Shown piece by piece: positions 17,231-27,839 of a DNA stretch of 52,312 nucleotides. The DNA is from Thermodesulfovibrionales bacterium (GTDB lineage: Bacteria > Nitrospirota > Thermodesulfovibrionia > Thermodesulfovibrionales > JdFR-86), in NCBI GenBank assembly GCA_030682405.1, contig JAUXOF010000055.1, forward strand, positions 1 to 52,312, written 5' to 3'. Every line of letters starts with the position of its first letter. The first letter of the stretch is position 1. The notes below the pieces were generated by a model that ran no database searches, had not been told where the DNA came from, and worked only from the letters and a program-made list of their open reading frames with translations. A program made the translations under genes and the position numbers.

Positions 17231-18679
17231 TTGGAGCTTTTCAGACTTGGCATACACGAGATACGGGAGCTTCTCGATAAAAAAGAGGTCTCCCCAAAAG
17301 ATGTTCTCGATTCCGTATTCAGCCGCATCGCGAGCGTTGAGGAGAAGGTCAAGGCATTCGTAACCGTCACAAAGGACAGGGCATACGACATGCTTGATGA
17401 TGCGCTCGCTGAAAACACAATCTTAAGCGGAATCCCTCTGGCGATAAAAGACAATATGTGCACAAAGGGCATCCGCACCACCTGCTCGTCAAGGATGCTT
17501 GAGAACTTCATCCCACCCTATGAAGGCACAGCCACATCAAGGCTCAGGGGCTATGTGCTTGCGGGAAAAACGAACCTCGATGAGTTTGCAATGGGCTCCT
17601 CCACAGAGAACTCGGCATTCCACACGACGAAAAACCCGTGGGACTTAAGCAGGATTCCGGGGGGCAGTAGCGGAGGCTCTGCTGCTGCGGTTGCAGCGGA
17701 TGAGTGCATTGCCGCCTTAGGCTCTGACACCGGAGGCTCGATAAGGCAGCCTGCGGCCCTCTGCGGGGTGGTCGGGCTTAAGCCCACATACGGGAGGGTC
17801 TCCCGCTACGGCCTTATAGCATTCGCCTCCTCGCTTGACCAGATAGGGCCTATCACGAAAAACGTGCGGGATTCGGCCTTGCTCATGAATATAATCTCAG
17901 GCCACGACCCTCTGGATTCAACCTCCGCTCCGGTTACAGTGCCGGATTTCACTGCTTCATTGGGCAGGCATATAAAAGGGCTGAAGATAGGAGTGCCTAA
18001 AGAGTACTTCATAGAGGGCATGGACAGAAAGGTGGAAAATGCCGTAAGGGATGCCGTCGGTAAATTAGAATCCCTCGGAGCGATTCCCATAGAAGTATCG
18101 CTCCCCCATACCGAGTACGCTGTTGCAACATACTATGTGCTTGCCGCATCGGAGGCCTCGTCAAACCTTGCAAGATACGACGGCGTCAAGTACGGCCTGA
18201 GGGTGGAAGGCAAAGACCTGATTGACATGTACATGAATACAAGGGCCGCGGGGTTCGGCCCGGAGGTCAAGCGGAGGATAATGCTCGGCACATACGCTCT
18301 GTCGTCCGGTTACTATGAGGCATACTACAGGAAGGCCCAGCAGGTGAGGACTCTTATAAAGAGGGATTTTGAGGAGGCGTTTAAGACAGTGGATGTTATA
18401 GCCACTCCGACAGCGCCCGAGGTTGCGTTTCAGGCGGGAGAGAAGACCGAAGACCCGCTTAAGATGTATCTAAGCGACATATTCACAATCTCGGTCAACC
18501 TTGCAGGCGTGCCCGCTATATCCGTCCCCTGCGGGTTTGCATCGCAGGAAGGAGGCGCCGCCTCCCTGCCTATCGGACTACAGCTCATTGGAAAACATTT
18601 CCACGAGCAGACGATACTTCAGGCTGCATACGCATACGAGCAGGCAACGGACTGGCATAAGAGAAGGCCGGAGCTGTAG
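17231..18679 (+). CDS. gatA: Aspartyl/glutamyl-tRNA amidotransferase subunit A
   Basis: Amidase subunit of GatCAB, which releases ammonia from glutamine to amidate mischarged Glu-tRNA(Gln) or Asp-tRNA(Asn). The catalytic Ser-cisSer-Lys triad is visible: Lys in GIPLAIKDN (about 77), GGSSGGSAA and [10 protein letters not shown]. The 482-residue length is standard. The start is TTG 17231 with AAGGAG 8 nt upstream. The partner gatB lies 4.1 kb downstream, separated by a toxin-antitoxin pair and a restriction-modification gene. gatC is not in the window. Confidence 0.95.
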   Translation: MELFRLGIHEIRELLDKKEVSPKDVLDSVFSRIASVEEKVKAFVTVTKDRAYDMLDDALAENTILSGIPLAIKDNMCTKGIRTTCSSRMLENFIPPYEGTATSRLRGYVLAGKTNLDEFAMGSSTENSAFHTTKNPWDLSRIPGGSSGGSAAAVAADECIAALGSDTGGSIRQPAALCGVVGLKPTYGRVSRYGLIAFASSLDQIGPITKNVRDSALLMNIISGHDPLDSTSAPVTVPDFTASLGRHIKGLKIGVPKEYFIEGMDRKVENAVRDAVGKLESLGAIPIEVSLPHTEYAVATYYVLAASEASSNLARYDGVKYGLRVEGKDLIDMYMNTRAAGFGPEVKRRIMLGTYALSSGYYEAYYRKAQQVRTLIKRDFEEAFKTVDVIATPTAPEVAFQAGEKTEDPLKMYLSDIFTISVNLAGVPAISVPCGFASQEGGAASLPIGLQLIGKHFHEQTILQAAYAYEQATDWHKRRPEL

Positions 18680-18685
18680 AATTGT

Positions 18686-18714
18686 TTGACATATTGTTTA
18701 ACAAAAAGTAAAAT
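18686..18714 (+). promoter_or_regulatory. Promoter of the vapBC module
   Basis: TTGACA (18686-18691), 17 nt, TAAAAT (18709-18714), a near-consensus promoter. The vapB ATG at 18721 lies 6 nt beyond the -10 box, so the mRNA should be leaderless. It gives the inserted module its own start independent of gatA. Confidence 0.65.
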
Positions 18715-18720
18715 TAGGAC

Positions 18721-18942
18721 ATGAAAATAGTCGCCCTCAGAGTGCCGGAAGACATTAAAAAAAGGATGAAAGAAGTCCCCGAGGACTGGAGCGATTATTT
18801 GCGCAAGGCCATCGAAGACAGGATAAATATGGAAGACCGGAAAAGGCTTTTAACCGAAGTAAAAGCGCTCTTAAAAAACGTCCCCAAGGCGCCCAAAGGC
18901 ACTGCGGCTAAAATCATCAGGGAGATGAGGAACCGTGGATAA
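18721..18942 (+). CDS. vapB: VapB-type antitoxin
   Basis: A 73-residue protein. MKIVALRVPEDIKKRMK and WSDYLRKAIEDRI form a ribbon-helix-helix-like DNA-binding N-terminus, and a charged C-terminal tail (KALLKNVPKAPKGTAAKIIREM) would wrap the toxin. The size, the 8-nt overlap with a PIN-domain gene and the strong promoter fit a VapBC operon, which in known cases represses itself. Confidence 0.85.
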   Translation: MKIVALRVPEDIKKRMKEVPEDWSDYLRKAIEDRINMEDRKRLLTEVKALLKNVPKAPKGTAAKIIREMRNRG

Positions 18943-19330
18943 GCTCGTGGTAGACGCCAGCGTGCTATGCGCTTTTTTTCTCGCGGAGGAGGGAAGCGAG
19001 GATGTTGAAGAAGTTCTTAACGCCGTCTCTGAAATTCATGCCCCCTCGTTCTGGAAATTCGAGGCCGCAAACGCCGTATGGAGGAGGAGGGATATTCCGG
19101 AAAAAATCGGCGAGGCCCTCATAGAGCGGCTCTGGAAATTCAAGATTAATGACGGAGATTTCATAAAAGGGGCAAATTACGCGTTTATTATCGGCAGGAA
19201 ACACAACATCCCTTTTTATGACTCCTCTTATATCGCACTGGCAAAAAGCCTGAACGCCCCTTTATGGACATTGGACAAGGTTCAGGCGGCGGCGGCCCTT
19301 AAATCAGGGGTTTCCTTATGGGGAAAATAA
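18935..19330 (+). CDS. vapC: VapC toxin, PIN-domain ribonuclease
   Basis: PIN-domain protein of 131 residues. The acidic active-site set is complete: Asp7 (VVDASV), Glu43 (FEAANAVW), Asp96 (FYDSSYIALA) and Asp114 (TLDKVQ). Members cleave tRNA or rRNA when released from VapB. It lies 27 nt ahead of the type IIG gene, and both are inserted between gatA and gatB. Confidence 0.9.
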   Translation: MDKLVVDASVLCAFFLAEEGSEDVEEVLNAVSEIHAPSFWKFEAANAVWRRRDIPEKIGEALIERLWKFKINDGDFIKGANYAFIIGRKHNIPFYDSSYIALAKSLNAPLWTLDKVQAAAALKSGVSLWGK

Positions 19331-19357
19331 AAAAAGTAAGAGGCCTTATGAGAGACC

Positions 19358-22300
19358 ATGGACATTAAATCCAACGAGCGTGAATTCATGAGCCAGGTAA
19401 TATCTTGGCTTAATGAGTTCTTAAAGGAAGGTTCTTACCCCTTTGAAGTCGCCTCATCAGAGGCCGGAGTTAAATCCGAGGGAACGACAAAATTCCCGGA
19501 TGTCCAGATATGGCTTAACAGAGCCGCTAATCAAGGATTTTGCGGATGGGAACTAAAGACGCCTATTACTCCGGTTGACGACCATGAATTACTAAATAAT
19601 GCGGCTGAGAAGGCAAGGGCAATGCATGCCGATTATTTCGTGACGTGGAACATGAAAGAAGCTGTTATCTGGAGGACGCCTCAATGGCACGAAGAAGTTA
19701 CAAGGATTCATAGGCTTAAGACATATTCTCCTATTCACCGTATAGCAAGCCCTGACGACCTCTGGGTGGGCTTTAAAAAAGAGCTTTTAAGGGCAAAGGC
19801 AAAAGAGATATTGAATGACCTCTCCACACTTTATCGTGAAGGTCACCTCCACTTAATAGATGTAGACTCTGTTTTCTTCGTTCATAAGCTCGCAGAGGCG
19901 GTTAAAACTCTCAAACCATACATGCATAAATCTCTGATATCCGAGATAGGAAAAAGCCCAAAATTTAAAGACGGGCTTTTTAACTGGGCTGTTAAACAGG
20001 GAATCGCAAGATACGAAGAAGGTGAGACATTTTTTGATACGGTTTCAAGGCAGATTGTTTACAGGCTGTTAGGCAAAATCCTTTTTTATCTCACATTAAG
20101 ACGATTCCGTTCCGACATCCCGAAGTTAGACTTGCACGGAGACCCTAAAAGGGTATCGGAAAAATTAAAAGAATACTTCGAGATGGCAAGACAAATTGAT
20201 TATCAGGCAGTATTCGAGGAAGACTTCACCGACACGGTCCCTTTCCCCGTGGGCGGGGTCGAGCCATTGATAAAGCTCCTCGACGACCTCCAGAGATATA
20301 ACTTTTCCCATATGCCCCACGATGTTATCGGAAATGTCTTTGAAAAACTGATACCCCATGAAGAAAGACACTCTCTCGGCCAGTATTTTACTAATGAAAA
20401 TCTTGTTGATTTGATACTTGCCCTTTGCGTGAGAACCAAATCCGATACGGTCTTAGACCCTACATGCGGAACGGGGACTTTTATCATAAGGGCATATGAC
20501 AGGCTTAAGAATGCAGGAGAGAAAGACCATAAGAAATTGCTTTCTCAACTGTGGGGAATTGACGTTGCCCATTTCCCCGCCGAGCTTGCAACAATAAACC
20601 TTTACAGGCAAAACATTGATGACTATGCGAACTTTCCGAGGATAATTTCAAAAGACTTTTTTGAGGTTAAGCCCGGGGATATTTTCAAGTTCCCACCGCC
20701 CAAGCCGACAGGCGGGTCTGATTTCATGATTGATGAAAAGCTGCCTGAGTTTGATGCGATAGTGGGAAACTTCCCGTATATCAGGCAGGAACTAATTGAA
20801 AAAAGGAATCCGGGTTATAAAGATAAGCTCACAAAAGTTCTCGCAGAGGACTGGAAAGCAGACTATAGAGAGCTTTTTGATAACGGAGATTTAAGGCTTT
20901 CAGGACAGGCGGACATCTACGCATATCTATTCTTTCACACGGCAAGGCATCTCAAAGATGCCGGCAGAATGGGCATTGTAACATCCAACGCATGGCTTGA
21001 TGTTGCTTACGGTTATGAGCTTCAAAAGTTTTTCCTTAAGAACTTTAAGATAGTTGCGATACTTGAATCCCGTTGCGAGCCGTGGTTTGAAGAAGCCGCA
21101 GTAAATACGATTGTTACAGTCCTCGAGCGGTGCAAGGATAACGAGCAAAGGGATGAAAACAATGTCAAGTTCGTGAAAATCAAAAAGAGGCTCAAAGAGC
21201 TTATCCCGTGGGACATAAAGCTTCCGATGGAAAGGTGGCTGGGGCTTGACAGGCTGATGCATTCAATCGAACATGCAGGCTCCGAGCACTATAAACTTAG
21301 AGGTGCAAAAATTACAAACACCCTGGAAAAACTTGCATGTTATGAGGATGAGAATTTCAGGATAAGGGTTATAAAACAAAACAATCTTCTCAAAGAGGTT
21401 GAGAGTGCAGGCAAGACCGTTAAATGGGGGCAGTATTTAAGAGCGCCGGAGATTTATTTCGAGATATTTGAGAAGTGTAAAGATAGGCTTGTGCCATTAA
21501 AGGAAATAGCAGATGTGAGGTTTGGGATTAAACCCGGGATTACGAAATTTTTCTTTTTGACAAAAGACGAAATAAAGCACTGGAAAATTGAAGATAAGTT
21601 TCTATCTCCAATAATTAGAACCCCTAAGGAAGCGTTTGGAATTGCAATAACCCCCGAAAATTTAAAACATAGGATGGTACTGTGCAGAAATGATATTAAG
21701 ACTCTTATTAAATATCGAGGCATATACTCCTATATTAAATGGGGTGAGAAACAAGTAACTAAAAATGGGACACCATGGACAGAAGTCCCGTCTGTTCAAG
21801 GGAGAAAATATTGGTATGACCTCGGAAAGAGAGAAGTTGCAGATGGTTTTTGGCCGGAAATGTATTATGATTCTTATAGGGTAATGTTCAACTCTGCCAA
21901 AGTTTATGAGACAGATAAGTTTTATGGTATTACTTCAAAAAACAAAAAAGACAATAGATTGCTTATTGCTGTATTAAATTCAAGCATTGTAAACATACAG
22001 AGAGAATTAATAGGCTTCCACTCTTTAGGTGAAGGAGTGTTAAAAGCAGCAGTTTATGAAGTTGAGGACTTATTAACTCCTAATCTCAAGAAAATAAATT
22101 CTGACACAAAAAAGAAAATTCTTAAAGCCTTTGACAAGCTCCTCACCCGCCCCATTAAGCCCATTTTTGAAGAAGTCAAAATGAAGGACAGGCAGGCCCT
22201 TGACAGCGCAGTCTTTGAGGCTCTCGGCCTTGACCCAAAGAAATATTTAAAGCCTCTTTACGAGGGGCTTACCAATATGGTCGGAGAAAGGCTTGACCTC

Positions 22301-22774
22301 GGAAAATCCCGCACGAAAATAAAGAATGCAAAGACCCTGAAAAACATCGAAGAGCTAAAAAAGCAGATTATTGAGGAGATTATCCCCGAAGGACCAAAGA
22401 GATTTCCTGAAGAATTTATAGATTCGCGATATTTAAAGGATGTAAAAGAAATCTCAGTCCCTAACGAACCCTTAAAGCTCGGCTCTTATTTTATGGGCAA
22501 GCAGGAAATAATCTCGGAGGGTGGTTTCAGATACGAGGCTGAAAACCAAGACGAGGCAAAATTTATCGTCTATTCGCGGAAGCCTGACAGTTTTATTGTA
22601 AAAATACCGAAACAAAAAGAGGTTATAATTAAATCTATTGACGAATACGAAAGATATATTAAAGACCTTAAGGCGAAGCTCTTTGAAGCCTTCTTTAACC
22701 GGATACTTGACCACAAACAGGCGGATACATTAGTCCAGCAAGTTTTTAATGAGTTGGGCTCGCCGGAAACATAA
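19358..22774 (+). CDS. Type IIG-like restriction-modification enzyme (nuclease, N6-adenine methyltransferase, specificity domain)
   Basis: Single-chain enzyme of 1138 residues. The N-terminus has a PD-(D/E)XK nuclease site: FPDVQIW with Asp48, then WELK with Glu65 and Lys67. The methyltransferase part has motif [11 protein letters not shown] (about 366) and motif IV as NFPY (about 470) instead of the usual NPPY. The C-terminal third (about 710-960) resembles a target-recognition region and ends in helical sequence. The central and C-terminal codon use is more AT-rich than in gatA and gatB, suggesting acquisition. It ends 17 nt before gatB, with no terminator between. Confidence 0.88.
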   Translation: MDIKSNEREFMSQVISWLNEFLKEGSYPFEVASSEAGVKSEGTTKFPDVQIWLNRAANQGFCGWELKTPITPVDDHELLNNAAEKARAMHADYFVTWNMKEAVIWRTPQWHEEVTRIHRLKTYSPIHRIASPDDLWVGFKKELLRAKAKEILNDLSTLYREGHLHLIDVDSVFFVHKLAEAVKTLKPYMHKSLISEIGKSPKFKDGLFNWAVKQGIARYEEGETFFDTVSRQIVYRLLGKILFYLTLRRFRSDIPKLDLHGDPKRVSEKLKEYFEMARQIDYQAVFEEDFTDTVPFPVGGVEPLIKLLDDLQRYNFSHMPHDVIGNVFEKLIPHEERHSLGQYFTNENLVDLILALCVRTKSDTVLDPTCGTGTFIIRAYDRLKNAGEKDHKKLLSQLWGIDVAHFPAELATINLYRQNIDDYANFPRIISKDFFEVKPGDIFKFPPPKPTGGSDFMIDEKLPEFDAIVGNFPYIRQELIEKRNPGYKDKLTKVLAEDWKADYRELFDNGDLRLSGQADIYAYLFFHTARHLKDAGRMGIVTSNAWLDVAYGYELQKFFLKNFKIVAILESRCEPWFEEAAVNTIVTVLERCKDNEQRDENNVKFVKIKKRLKELIPWDIKLPMERWLGLDRLMHSIEHAGSEHYKLRGAKITNTLEKLACYEDENFRIRVIKQNNLLKEVESAGKTVKWGQYLRAPEIYFEIFEKCKDRLVPLKEIADVRFGIKPGITKFFFLTKDEIKHWKIEDKFLSPIIRTPKEAFGIAITPENLKHRMVLCRNDIKTLIKYRGIYSYIKWGEKQVTKNGTPWTEVPSVQGRKYWYDLGKREVADGFWPEMYYDSYRVMFNSAKVYETDKFYGITSKNKKDNRLLIAVLNSSIVNIQRELIGFHSLGEGVLKAAVYEVEDLLTPNLKKINSDTKKKILKAFDKLLTRPIKPIFEEVKMKDRQALDSAVFEALGLDPKKYLKPLYEGLTNMVGERLDLGKSRTKIKNAKTLKNIEELKKQIIEEIIPEGPKRFPEEFIDSRYLKDVKEISVPNEPLKLGSYFMGKQEIISEGGFRYEAENQDEAKFIVYSRKPDSFIVKIPKQKEVIIKSIDEYERYIKDLKAKLFEAFFNRILDHKQADTLVQQVFNELGSPET

Positions 22775-22791
22775 AATTCAGGGGAAACAAC

Positions 22792-24225
22792 ATGCATTAT
22801 GAGGCCGTAATAGGGCTTGAGGTTCATGCCCAGATGTCCACTGAGACGAAGATATTCTGCGGGTGTCTGACGAAGTTCGGCTCGGAGCCGAACACGCAGA
22901 CCTGCCCTGTGTGCATCGGGATGCCCGGGGCGCTTCCGGTCTTAAACAAAAAGGCCCTTGAGTTTGCAGTAAGGGCGGGGCTTGCGCTGAACTGCGGGAT
23001 ATCGCCTATGAGCAGGTTTGCACGGAAGAACTATTTCTACCCGGACCTTCCCAAGGGCTATCAGATAAGCCAGTACGAGCTTCCGATATGCGAGCACGGC
23101 TTTCTTGAGATAGTCGCAGACGGGGGGCTTAAGAAAATCGGCGTCACCAGAGTCCATATGGAAGAGGACGCGGGCAAGAACATCCACGAGGGTGCGGGAA
23201 ACTCAAGCCTCGTTGACTTAAACAGGGCCGGAGTGCCGCTGATGGAAATCGTGTCCGAGCCGGACATTAGAAGCCCGAAAGAGGCCGCAGAATACATGAA
23301 AAAGCTGAGGACAATGCTCCGCTATCTTGGGGTCTGCGACGGAAACATGGAGCAGGGGTCATTAAGATGCGATGCCAATGTCTCTGTGCGGGAAGAGGGA
23401 AGCAAGGGGCTTGGCGTGAAGGTTGAGGTCAAAAACATAAACTCCTTCAGGTTCGTAGAAAAAGCCCTTGAGTATGAGATAAAGCGTCAGATAAAGGCCA
23501 TAAAAGACGGCGGCAGTATAATACAGGAAACAAGGCTCTGGGACTCGGACGCTGGCATCACGCAGTCTATGAGGACAAAGGAGGAGGCCCACGACTACAG
23601 ATACTTCCCTGAGCCTGACCTTGCGCCCATAGCAGTAAGGCAGGAGTGGATAGATGAGATTCGCGCCTCGCTACCGGAACTGCCGGATGCCAAAAGGCAG
23701 AGGTTCGTGTCCTCCTACAGCCTCCCGGAATACGATGCGGATATTCTTATCTCTGAAAAGCCTCTTTCAGAGTGGTATGAGGAGGCGGTGAATGCGGGAG
23801 GACAGCCCAAGGCAGTAAGCAACTGGATGATGGGCGAGATGATGAAGCTCCTTAACGAAGACGGTATAAACATAGAAAACTGTCCTCTTAAACCTGAACA
23901 ACTTGCGGACATGCTTTCGTTAATTGACAAAGGTACGATAAGCGGAAAAATCGCAAAGACCGTGTTTGAGGAGATGTTCAGAACCGGCAAAGACGCGGAG
24001 TCCATCGTGATAGAAAAGTCCCTCGTGCAGATAACGGACAAGGATGCCATTTTAAAAGCAGTTGATGAAATTCTGGCCAAAAGCCCAAAAGAGGTGGAAA
24101 GATACAGGGCTGGCGAGGAAAAGCTCATCGGGTTCTTTGTTGGTCAGGCGATGAAGCTCACAAAAGGAAAGGCAAACCCGGCGGCGTTAAATGAGATACT
24201 AAAGAGGAAACTTTCGGACAAATAA
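22792..24225 (+). CDS. gatB: Aspartyl/glutamyl-tRNA amidotransferase subunit B
   Basis: The kinase-like and tRNA-binding subunit of GatCAB. The family signature is clear: [54 protein letters not shown] and [11 protein letters not shown] GatB/Yqey tail domain ends in [13 protein letters not shown]. The 477-residue length is standard. Shine-Dalgarno AGGGGAAA precedes the ATG. It is convergent with nadC, only 10 nt apart. Confidence 0.96.
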   Translation: MHYEAVIGLEVHAQMSTETKIFCGCLTKFGSEPNTQTCPVCIGMPGALPVLNKKALEFAVRAGLALNCGISPMSRFARKNYFYPDLPKGYQISQYELPICEHGFLEIVADGGLKKIGVTRVHMEEDAGKNIHEGAGNSSLVDLNRAGVPLMEIVSEPDIRSPKEAAEYMKKLRTMLRYLGVCDGNMEQGSLRCDANVSVREEGSKGLGVKVEVKNINSFRFVEKALEYEIKRQIKAIKDGGSIIQETRLWDSDAGITQSMRTKEEAHDYRYFPEPDLAPIAVRQEWIDEIRASLPELPDAKRQRFVSSYSLPEYDADILISEKPLSEWYEEAVNAGGQPKAVSNWMMGEMMKLLNEDGINIENCPLKPEQLADMLSLIDKGTISGKIAKTVFEEMFRTGKDAESIVIEKSLVQITDKDAILKAVDEILAKSPKEVERYRAGEEKLIGFFVGQAMKLTKGKANPAALNEILKRKLSDK

Positions 24226-24235
24226 ATGCCTGCCC

Positions 24236-25111
24236 TCAGCCGTTATCCGATTCCTCATCCGTCACTGCCTGCCTCGTTATTATCTTCATGCTTATGTCAA
24301 CCGCAGGGGCGGAATGGGTTATGGCGCCTACTGAGATGAGGTCTACCCCAATATCTGCTATCTCCCTTACGTTGTCCAACGTAACATTGCCTGAGACCTC
24401 AATGGTTACCTTCCCTTTTACGAGTTTTACCGCCTCTTTGATTTCTTTTAAAGGCATGTTGTCAAGCATTATGATATCTGCTCCTGCCGAAAGGGCGTCT
24501 TTTACGTCTTTGATGTTTTCGGCCTCCACCTCGATTCTTGAAAGGTAGCGGCCCTCTTCGGCCATGGCAACGGCCCATTTTATGCCGCCTGCCGCCTCGA
24601 TATGGTTGTCCTTTATAAGTATCCCGTCATAGAGGCCGAACCTGTGGTTCTTGCCCCCGCCCATCCTGACGGCATATTTTTCCATAAACCTCATGCACGG
24701 CATCGTCTTTCTGGTGTCCAATATCTTTGCCTTGGTGCCCTTTACCTTTGCTACGAACTTGTATGTCATGGTCGCTATGCCTGAAAGGTGCTGAAGGATA
24801 TTAAGCGAGACCCTTTCCCCCATCAAAAGAACCCTCGTCCTTCCGTTTATCTCGGCTATGATGTCCCCTTTCCTTACGCGCGAGCCGTCCTCTATGAGGG
24901 CATCGAACTTCACCGAGGCGTCGAGGATGTCGAACACCTCTTTTACAAACGGAATACCGGCAAGCACGAAGTTGTCTTTGGCAACAATAAGGGCAGTGGA
25001 TTCATGCTCCGTCGGAACGATAAGCGAAGTGGTCACATCCCCGCTTCCGATGTCCTCCTCAAGGGAGTGCTCGATGAGCTGTCTTATTGAAGAAGGTATA
25101 TCCAAAGCCAC
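24236..25111 (-). CDS. nadC: Nicotinate-nucleotide pyrophosphorylase (quinolinate phosphoribosyltransferase)
   Basis: Converts quinolinate and PRPP to nicotinate mononucleotide in NAD synthesis. Motifs include EDIGSGDVTT near the N-terminus, LNILQHLSGIAT, LDTRKTMPCMR, GGGKNHRFGLYDGILIKDNH and the phosphate-binding SVGAITHSAPAVDISMKI. Its 291 residues are normal. The start is GTG at 25111, 1 nt after the valS stop, with the GGAGG of the valS tail as ribosome site. Confidence 0.95.
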   Translation of the reverse strand: MALDIPSSIRQLIEHSLEEDIGSGDVTTSLIVPTEHESTALIVAKDNFVLAGIPFVKEVFDILDASVKFDALIEDGSRVRKGDIIAEINGRTRVLLMGERVSLNILQHLSGIATMTYKFVAKVKGTKAKILDTRKTMPCMRFMEKYAVRMGGGKNHRFGLYDGILIKDNHIEAAGGIKWAVAMAEEGRYLSRIEVEAENIKDVKDALSAGADIIMLDNMPLKEIKEAVKLVKGKVTIEVSGNVTLDNVREIADIGVDLISVGAITHSAPAVDISMKIITRQAVTDEESDNG

Positions 25112-25112
25112 A

Positions 25113-27746
25113 TCACACCTCCAGACCGCTTATCCCTTTTATACTCTCGGCAAGCCTCTCGTTCTTTTCAAGAAGATCCTCAAGCCTCTGCCTCTCCTTT
25201 GCTATGATGTCCTCCGGAGCCTTCCTTACGAAATCCTCGTTCATAAGCTTCTTCCTTATAAACAACACCGACTCCTCAACCTTCTGCTTTTCCTTGTTGA
25301 GCCTCGCCAGCTCCTTTTTAACGTCAAGCACCCCTTCAAGCGGCACATATACCTCAAGCCCGGCCCTGACGGACGTTGCCGAGCCGCGCGGCTTTCCGAC
25401 ATCCCTGCCGAGGGTTATCTCCCCTGCCCTCGCAAGCCTCCTGACGTAATGGAGGTTTTCCCTTATGACCCTTTCGGCCTCGTCGGATGACGTCTTTATG
25501 ACGGCCTTAAGCTCCAGAGAAGGGGATATGTTCAGTTCCCCCCTTATGTTCCGTATCCCGGTGACGGTATCCATAATATAAGACATTTCAGCCTCGGCAT
25601 CAAGGTCTCTCCTTATGCCTCCGGGCGCGGGATACGGCGCGGTCATAATGCTTTGCCCTTTGCGCCCCTTAAGGTTCTGCCATATCTCCTCTGTTAGAAA
25701 CGGCATGAAGGGATGAAGAAGCAGAAGCGCTGTCTCAAGAGAGGTCATGAGGCACTTCTTAGTTTCCTCCGAGGACGTCTCGGTCTTTGACAGCTCTATG
25801 TACCAGTCGCAGAACTCATGCCAGACAAACCGGTATATGCCTCCCGCGGCATCGTTGAACCTGTACTCCTCAAGCGCCCTGTTGACCTCGGAAACGGTAT
25901 CCGAAAGCCGCGAAAGTATCCACCTGCCCGAAAGTGGGACAACGTCCCCTTTCGTGTCATTCTCCGTGGGATTCGCAGCCCCCATCATTATGAATCTTGT
26001 GGCATTCCAGAGTTTGTTGATAAAGTGCCTGTAGCCCTCGACCCTCTCCACTGAGAACTTGATATCCCTGCCCTGTGCGGCAAAGGCGGCAAGCGTAAAG
26101 CGGAAGGCATCCGTGCCGTACTTGTCTATAATTATCAGCGGGTCTATGACATTGCCCTTTGACTTGCTCATCTTCTGGCCTTCGGCATCCCTGACAATGG
26201 CATGGATGTAGACATCCCTGAACGGGACTTCGCCCATGAACTTAAGCCCCATCATTATCATCCTTGCGACCCAGAAAAAGAGGATGTCAAACGCCGTAAC
26301 AAGAACGCCCGTAGGGTAAAACGTCTTTAAATCCTCCGTCTCTGAGGGCCAGCCCAGCGTGGAGAAAGGCCAGAGGGCTGAGGAAAACCACGTATCAAGC
26401 ACATCCTCATCCTGCCTGAGGTTTTTCCCCCCGCACTTGCGGCATGCCGTAGGCGCCTCCCTTAGAACGTTCACTTCCTTGCAGTCCCCGCAGTACCACA
26501 CCGGTATCCTGTGGCCCCACCATATCTGCCTTGATATGCACCAGTCCTTTATGTTCTCCATCCACGCATAGTAGCTGTTGGCCCAGCCCTCTGGCAGTAT
26601 CCGTATCCTGCCCTGCCTGACCGCCTCTATGGCGGGTTCGGCAAGGGGCTGGATTTTCACATACCACTGGGGCGTGGAAAGAGGCTCTATTATGCTCTTG
26701 CACCTGTAGCAGTGGCCCACTGAGTGCCTGTAGGCTTCTATCTTCTCTATAAGCCCCTGCGTCTTAAGCTCATCTACCGCAAGCCTCCTTGCCTCGTACC
26801 TGTCAAGCCCTGCATATTTTAAGCCCGCAAGCCTGCTCATCTTCCCGTCATCCCCTATGACTGCAATGGACGGGAGGCCGTGCCTCTTTGCCATGGCCTC
26901 GTCGTTGAAATCGTGCGCAGGGGTCACCTTCACAGCCCCGGTGCCGAATGCAGGGTCAACCCCGCTGTCGGCTATAATCGGTATTACCCTGCCGGTCAGG
27001 GGGAGGCTCAGGGACTTGCCTATCAGGTCTTTGTACCTCTCGTCATCAGGGTTAACGGCAACAGCAGTGTCCCCGAACATGGTCTCCGGCCTTGTCGTAG
27101 CAACTGTGATATAGCCGTCAGCGCCGTTTACAGGGTATTTTATGTAAGTAAGAGCGCCTTCCATGTCCTCGTGCTCCACCTCAAGGTCGGAAAGCGCGGT
27201 AAGGCATCTGGGGCACCAGTTGATAAGCCTTGTGGCCCTGTAGATGAGGCCTTCCTCGTAAAGCCTGACAAAGACTTCCCTTACAGCAGCCGAAAGGCCC
27301 TCATCGAGCGTAAACCTCTCCCGCGACCAGTCGCAGGAGGCGCCCATCCTTTTAAGCTGGTGTGTTATCCTTCCGCCGTACTCCTTCTTCCATTCCCAAA
27401 CCCTCCGTACGAATGCATCCCTGCCGAGCGTATGCCGGTCAAGCCCCTCAGCTTCGAGCATCCTTTCAACCACGTTCTGGGTTGCTATGCCGGCATGGTC
27501 CGTGCCCGGAAGCCAGAGCGCCTTGTCGCCTAACATCCTCCTCCACCTTATGAGGATGTCCTGAAGGGTTGCATTAAGGGCATGGCCCATGTGAAGGGAG
27601 CCTGTTACGTTCGGCGGGGGTATGACTATTGAGTACGGCGTGCCTGCGGGGTTTATCTCCGGCTTAAAAAAGCCTTCCCTGACCCACAAGTCATACCATT
27701 TCTCCTCTGCAGCTTTTGAATCGTAGCTTTTAGGGAATTCAGTCAT
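25113..27746 (-). CDS. valS: Valyl-tRNA synthetase
   Basis: Class I aminoacyl-tRNA synthetase of 877 residues. The HIGH motif is in PPPNVTGSLHMGHAL (about 44-58) and KMSKS in GQKMSKSKGNV (about 525). A CP1 editing domain with TTRPETMFGDTAVAVNP and C-terminal coiled-coil arm (LDVKKELARLNKEKQKVEESV) complete the family layout. It is the first gene of a two-gene unit with nadC. Confidence 0.97.
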   Translation of the reverse strand: MTEFPKSYDSKAAEEKWYDLWVREGFFKPEINPAGTPYSIVIPPPNVTGSLHMGHALNATLQDILIRWRRMLGDKALWLPGTDHAGIATQNVVERMLEAEGLDRHTLGRDAFVRRVWEWKKEYGGRITHQLKRMGASCDWSRERFTLDEGLSAAVREVFVRLYEEGLIYRATRLINWCPRCLTALSDLEVEHEDMEGALTYIKYPVNGADGYITVATTRPETMFGDTAVAVNPDDERYKDLIGKSLSLPLTGRVIPIIADSGVDPAFGTGAVKVTPAHDFNDEAMAKRHGLPSIAVIGDDGKMSRLAGLKYAGLDRYEARRLAVDELKTQGLIEKIEAYRHSVGHCYRCKSIIEPLSTPQWYVKIQPLAEPAIEAVRQGRIRILPEGWANSYYAWMENIKDWCISRQIWWGHRIPVWYCGDCKEVNVLREAPTACRKCGGKNLRQDEDVLDTWFSSALWPFSTLGWPSETEDLKTFYPTGVLVTAFDILFFWVARMIMMGLKFMGEVPFRDVYIHAIVRDAEGQKMSKSKGNVIDPLIIIDKYGTDAFRFTLAAFAAQGRDIKFSVERVEGYRHFINKLWNATRFIMMGAANPTENDTKGDVVPLSGRWILSRLSDTVSEVNRALEEYRFNDAAGGIYRFVWHEFCDWYIELSKTETSSEETKKCLMTSLETALLLLHPFMPFLTEEIWQNLKGRKGQSIMTAPYPAPGGIRRDLDAEAEMSYIMDTVTGIRNIRGELNISPSLELKAVIKTSSDEAERVIRENLHYVRRLARAGEITLGRDVGKPRGSATSVRAGLEVYVPLEGVLDVKKELARLNKEKQKVEESVLFIRKKLMNEDFVRKAPEDIIAKERQRLEDLLEKNERLAESIKGISGLEV

Positions 27747-27839
27747 AATGAATAAAGCCCGAAAGTTCTCAAATCAGACAGACGGACAATCTCAATTTCC
27801 ATAATGCGGCGGGACATTTCTCCGGGGCTGCGCCCCCTC

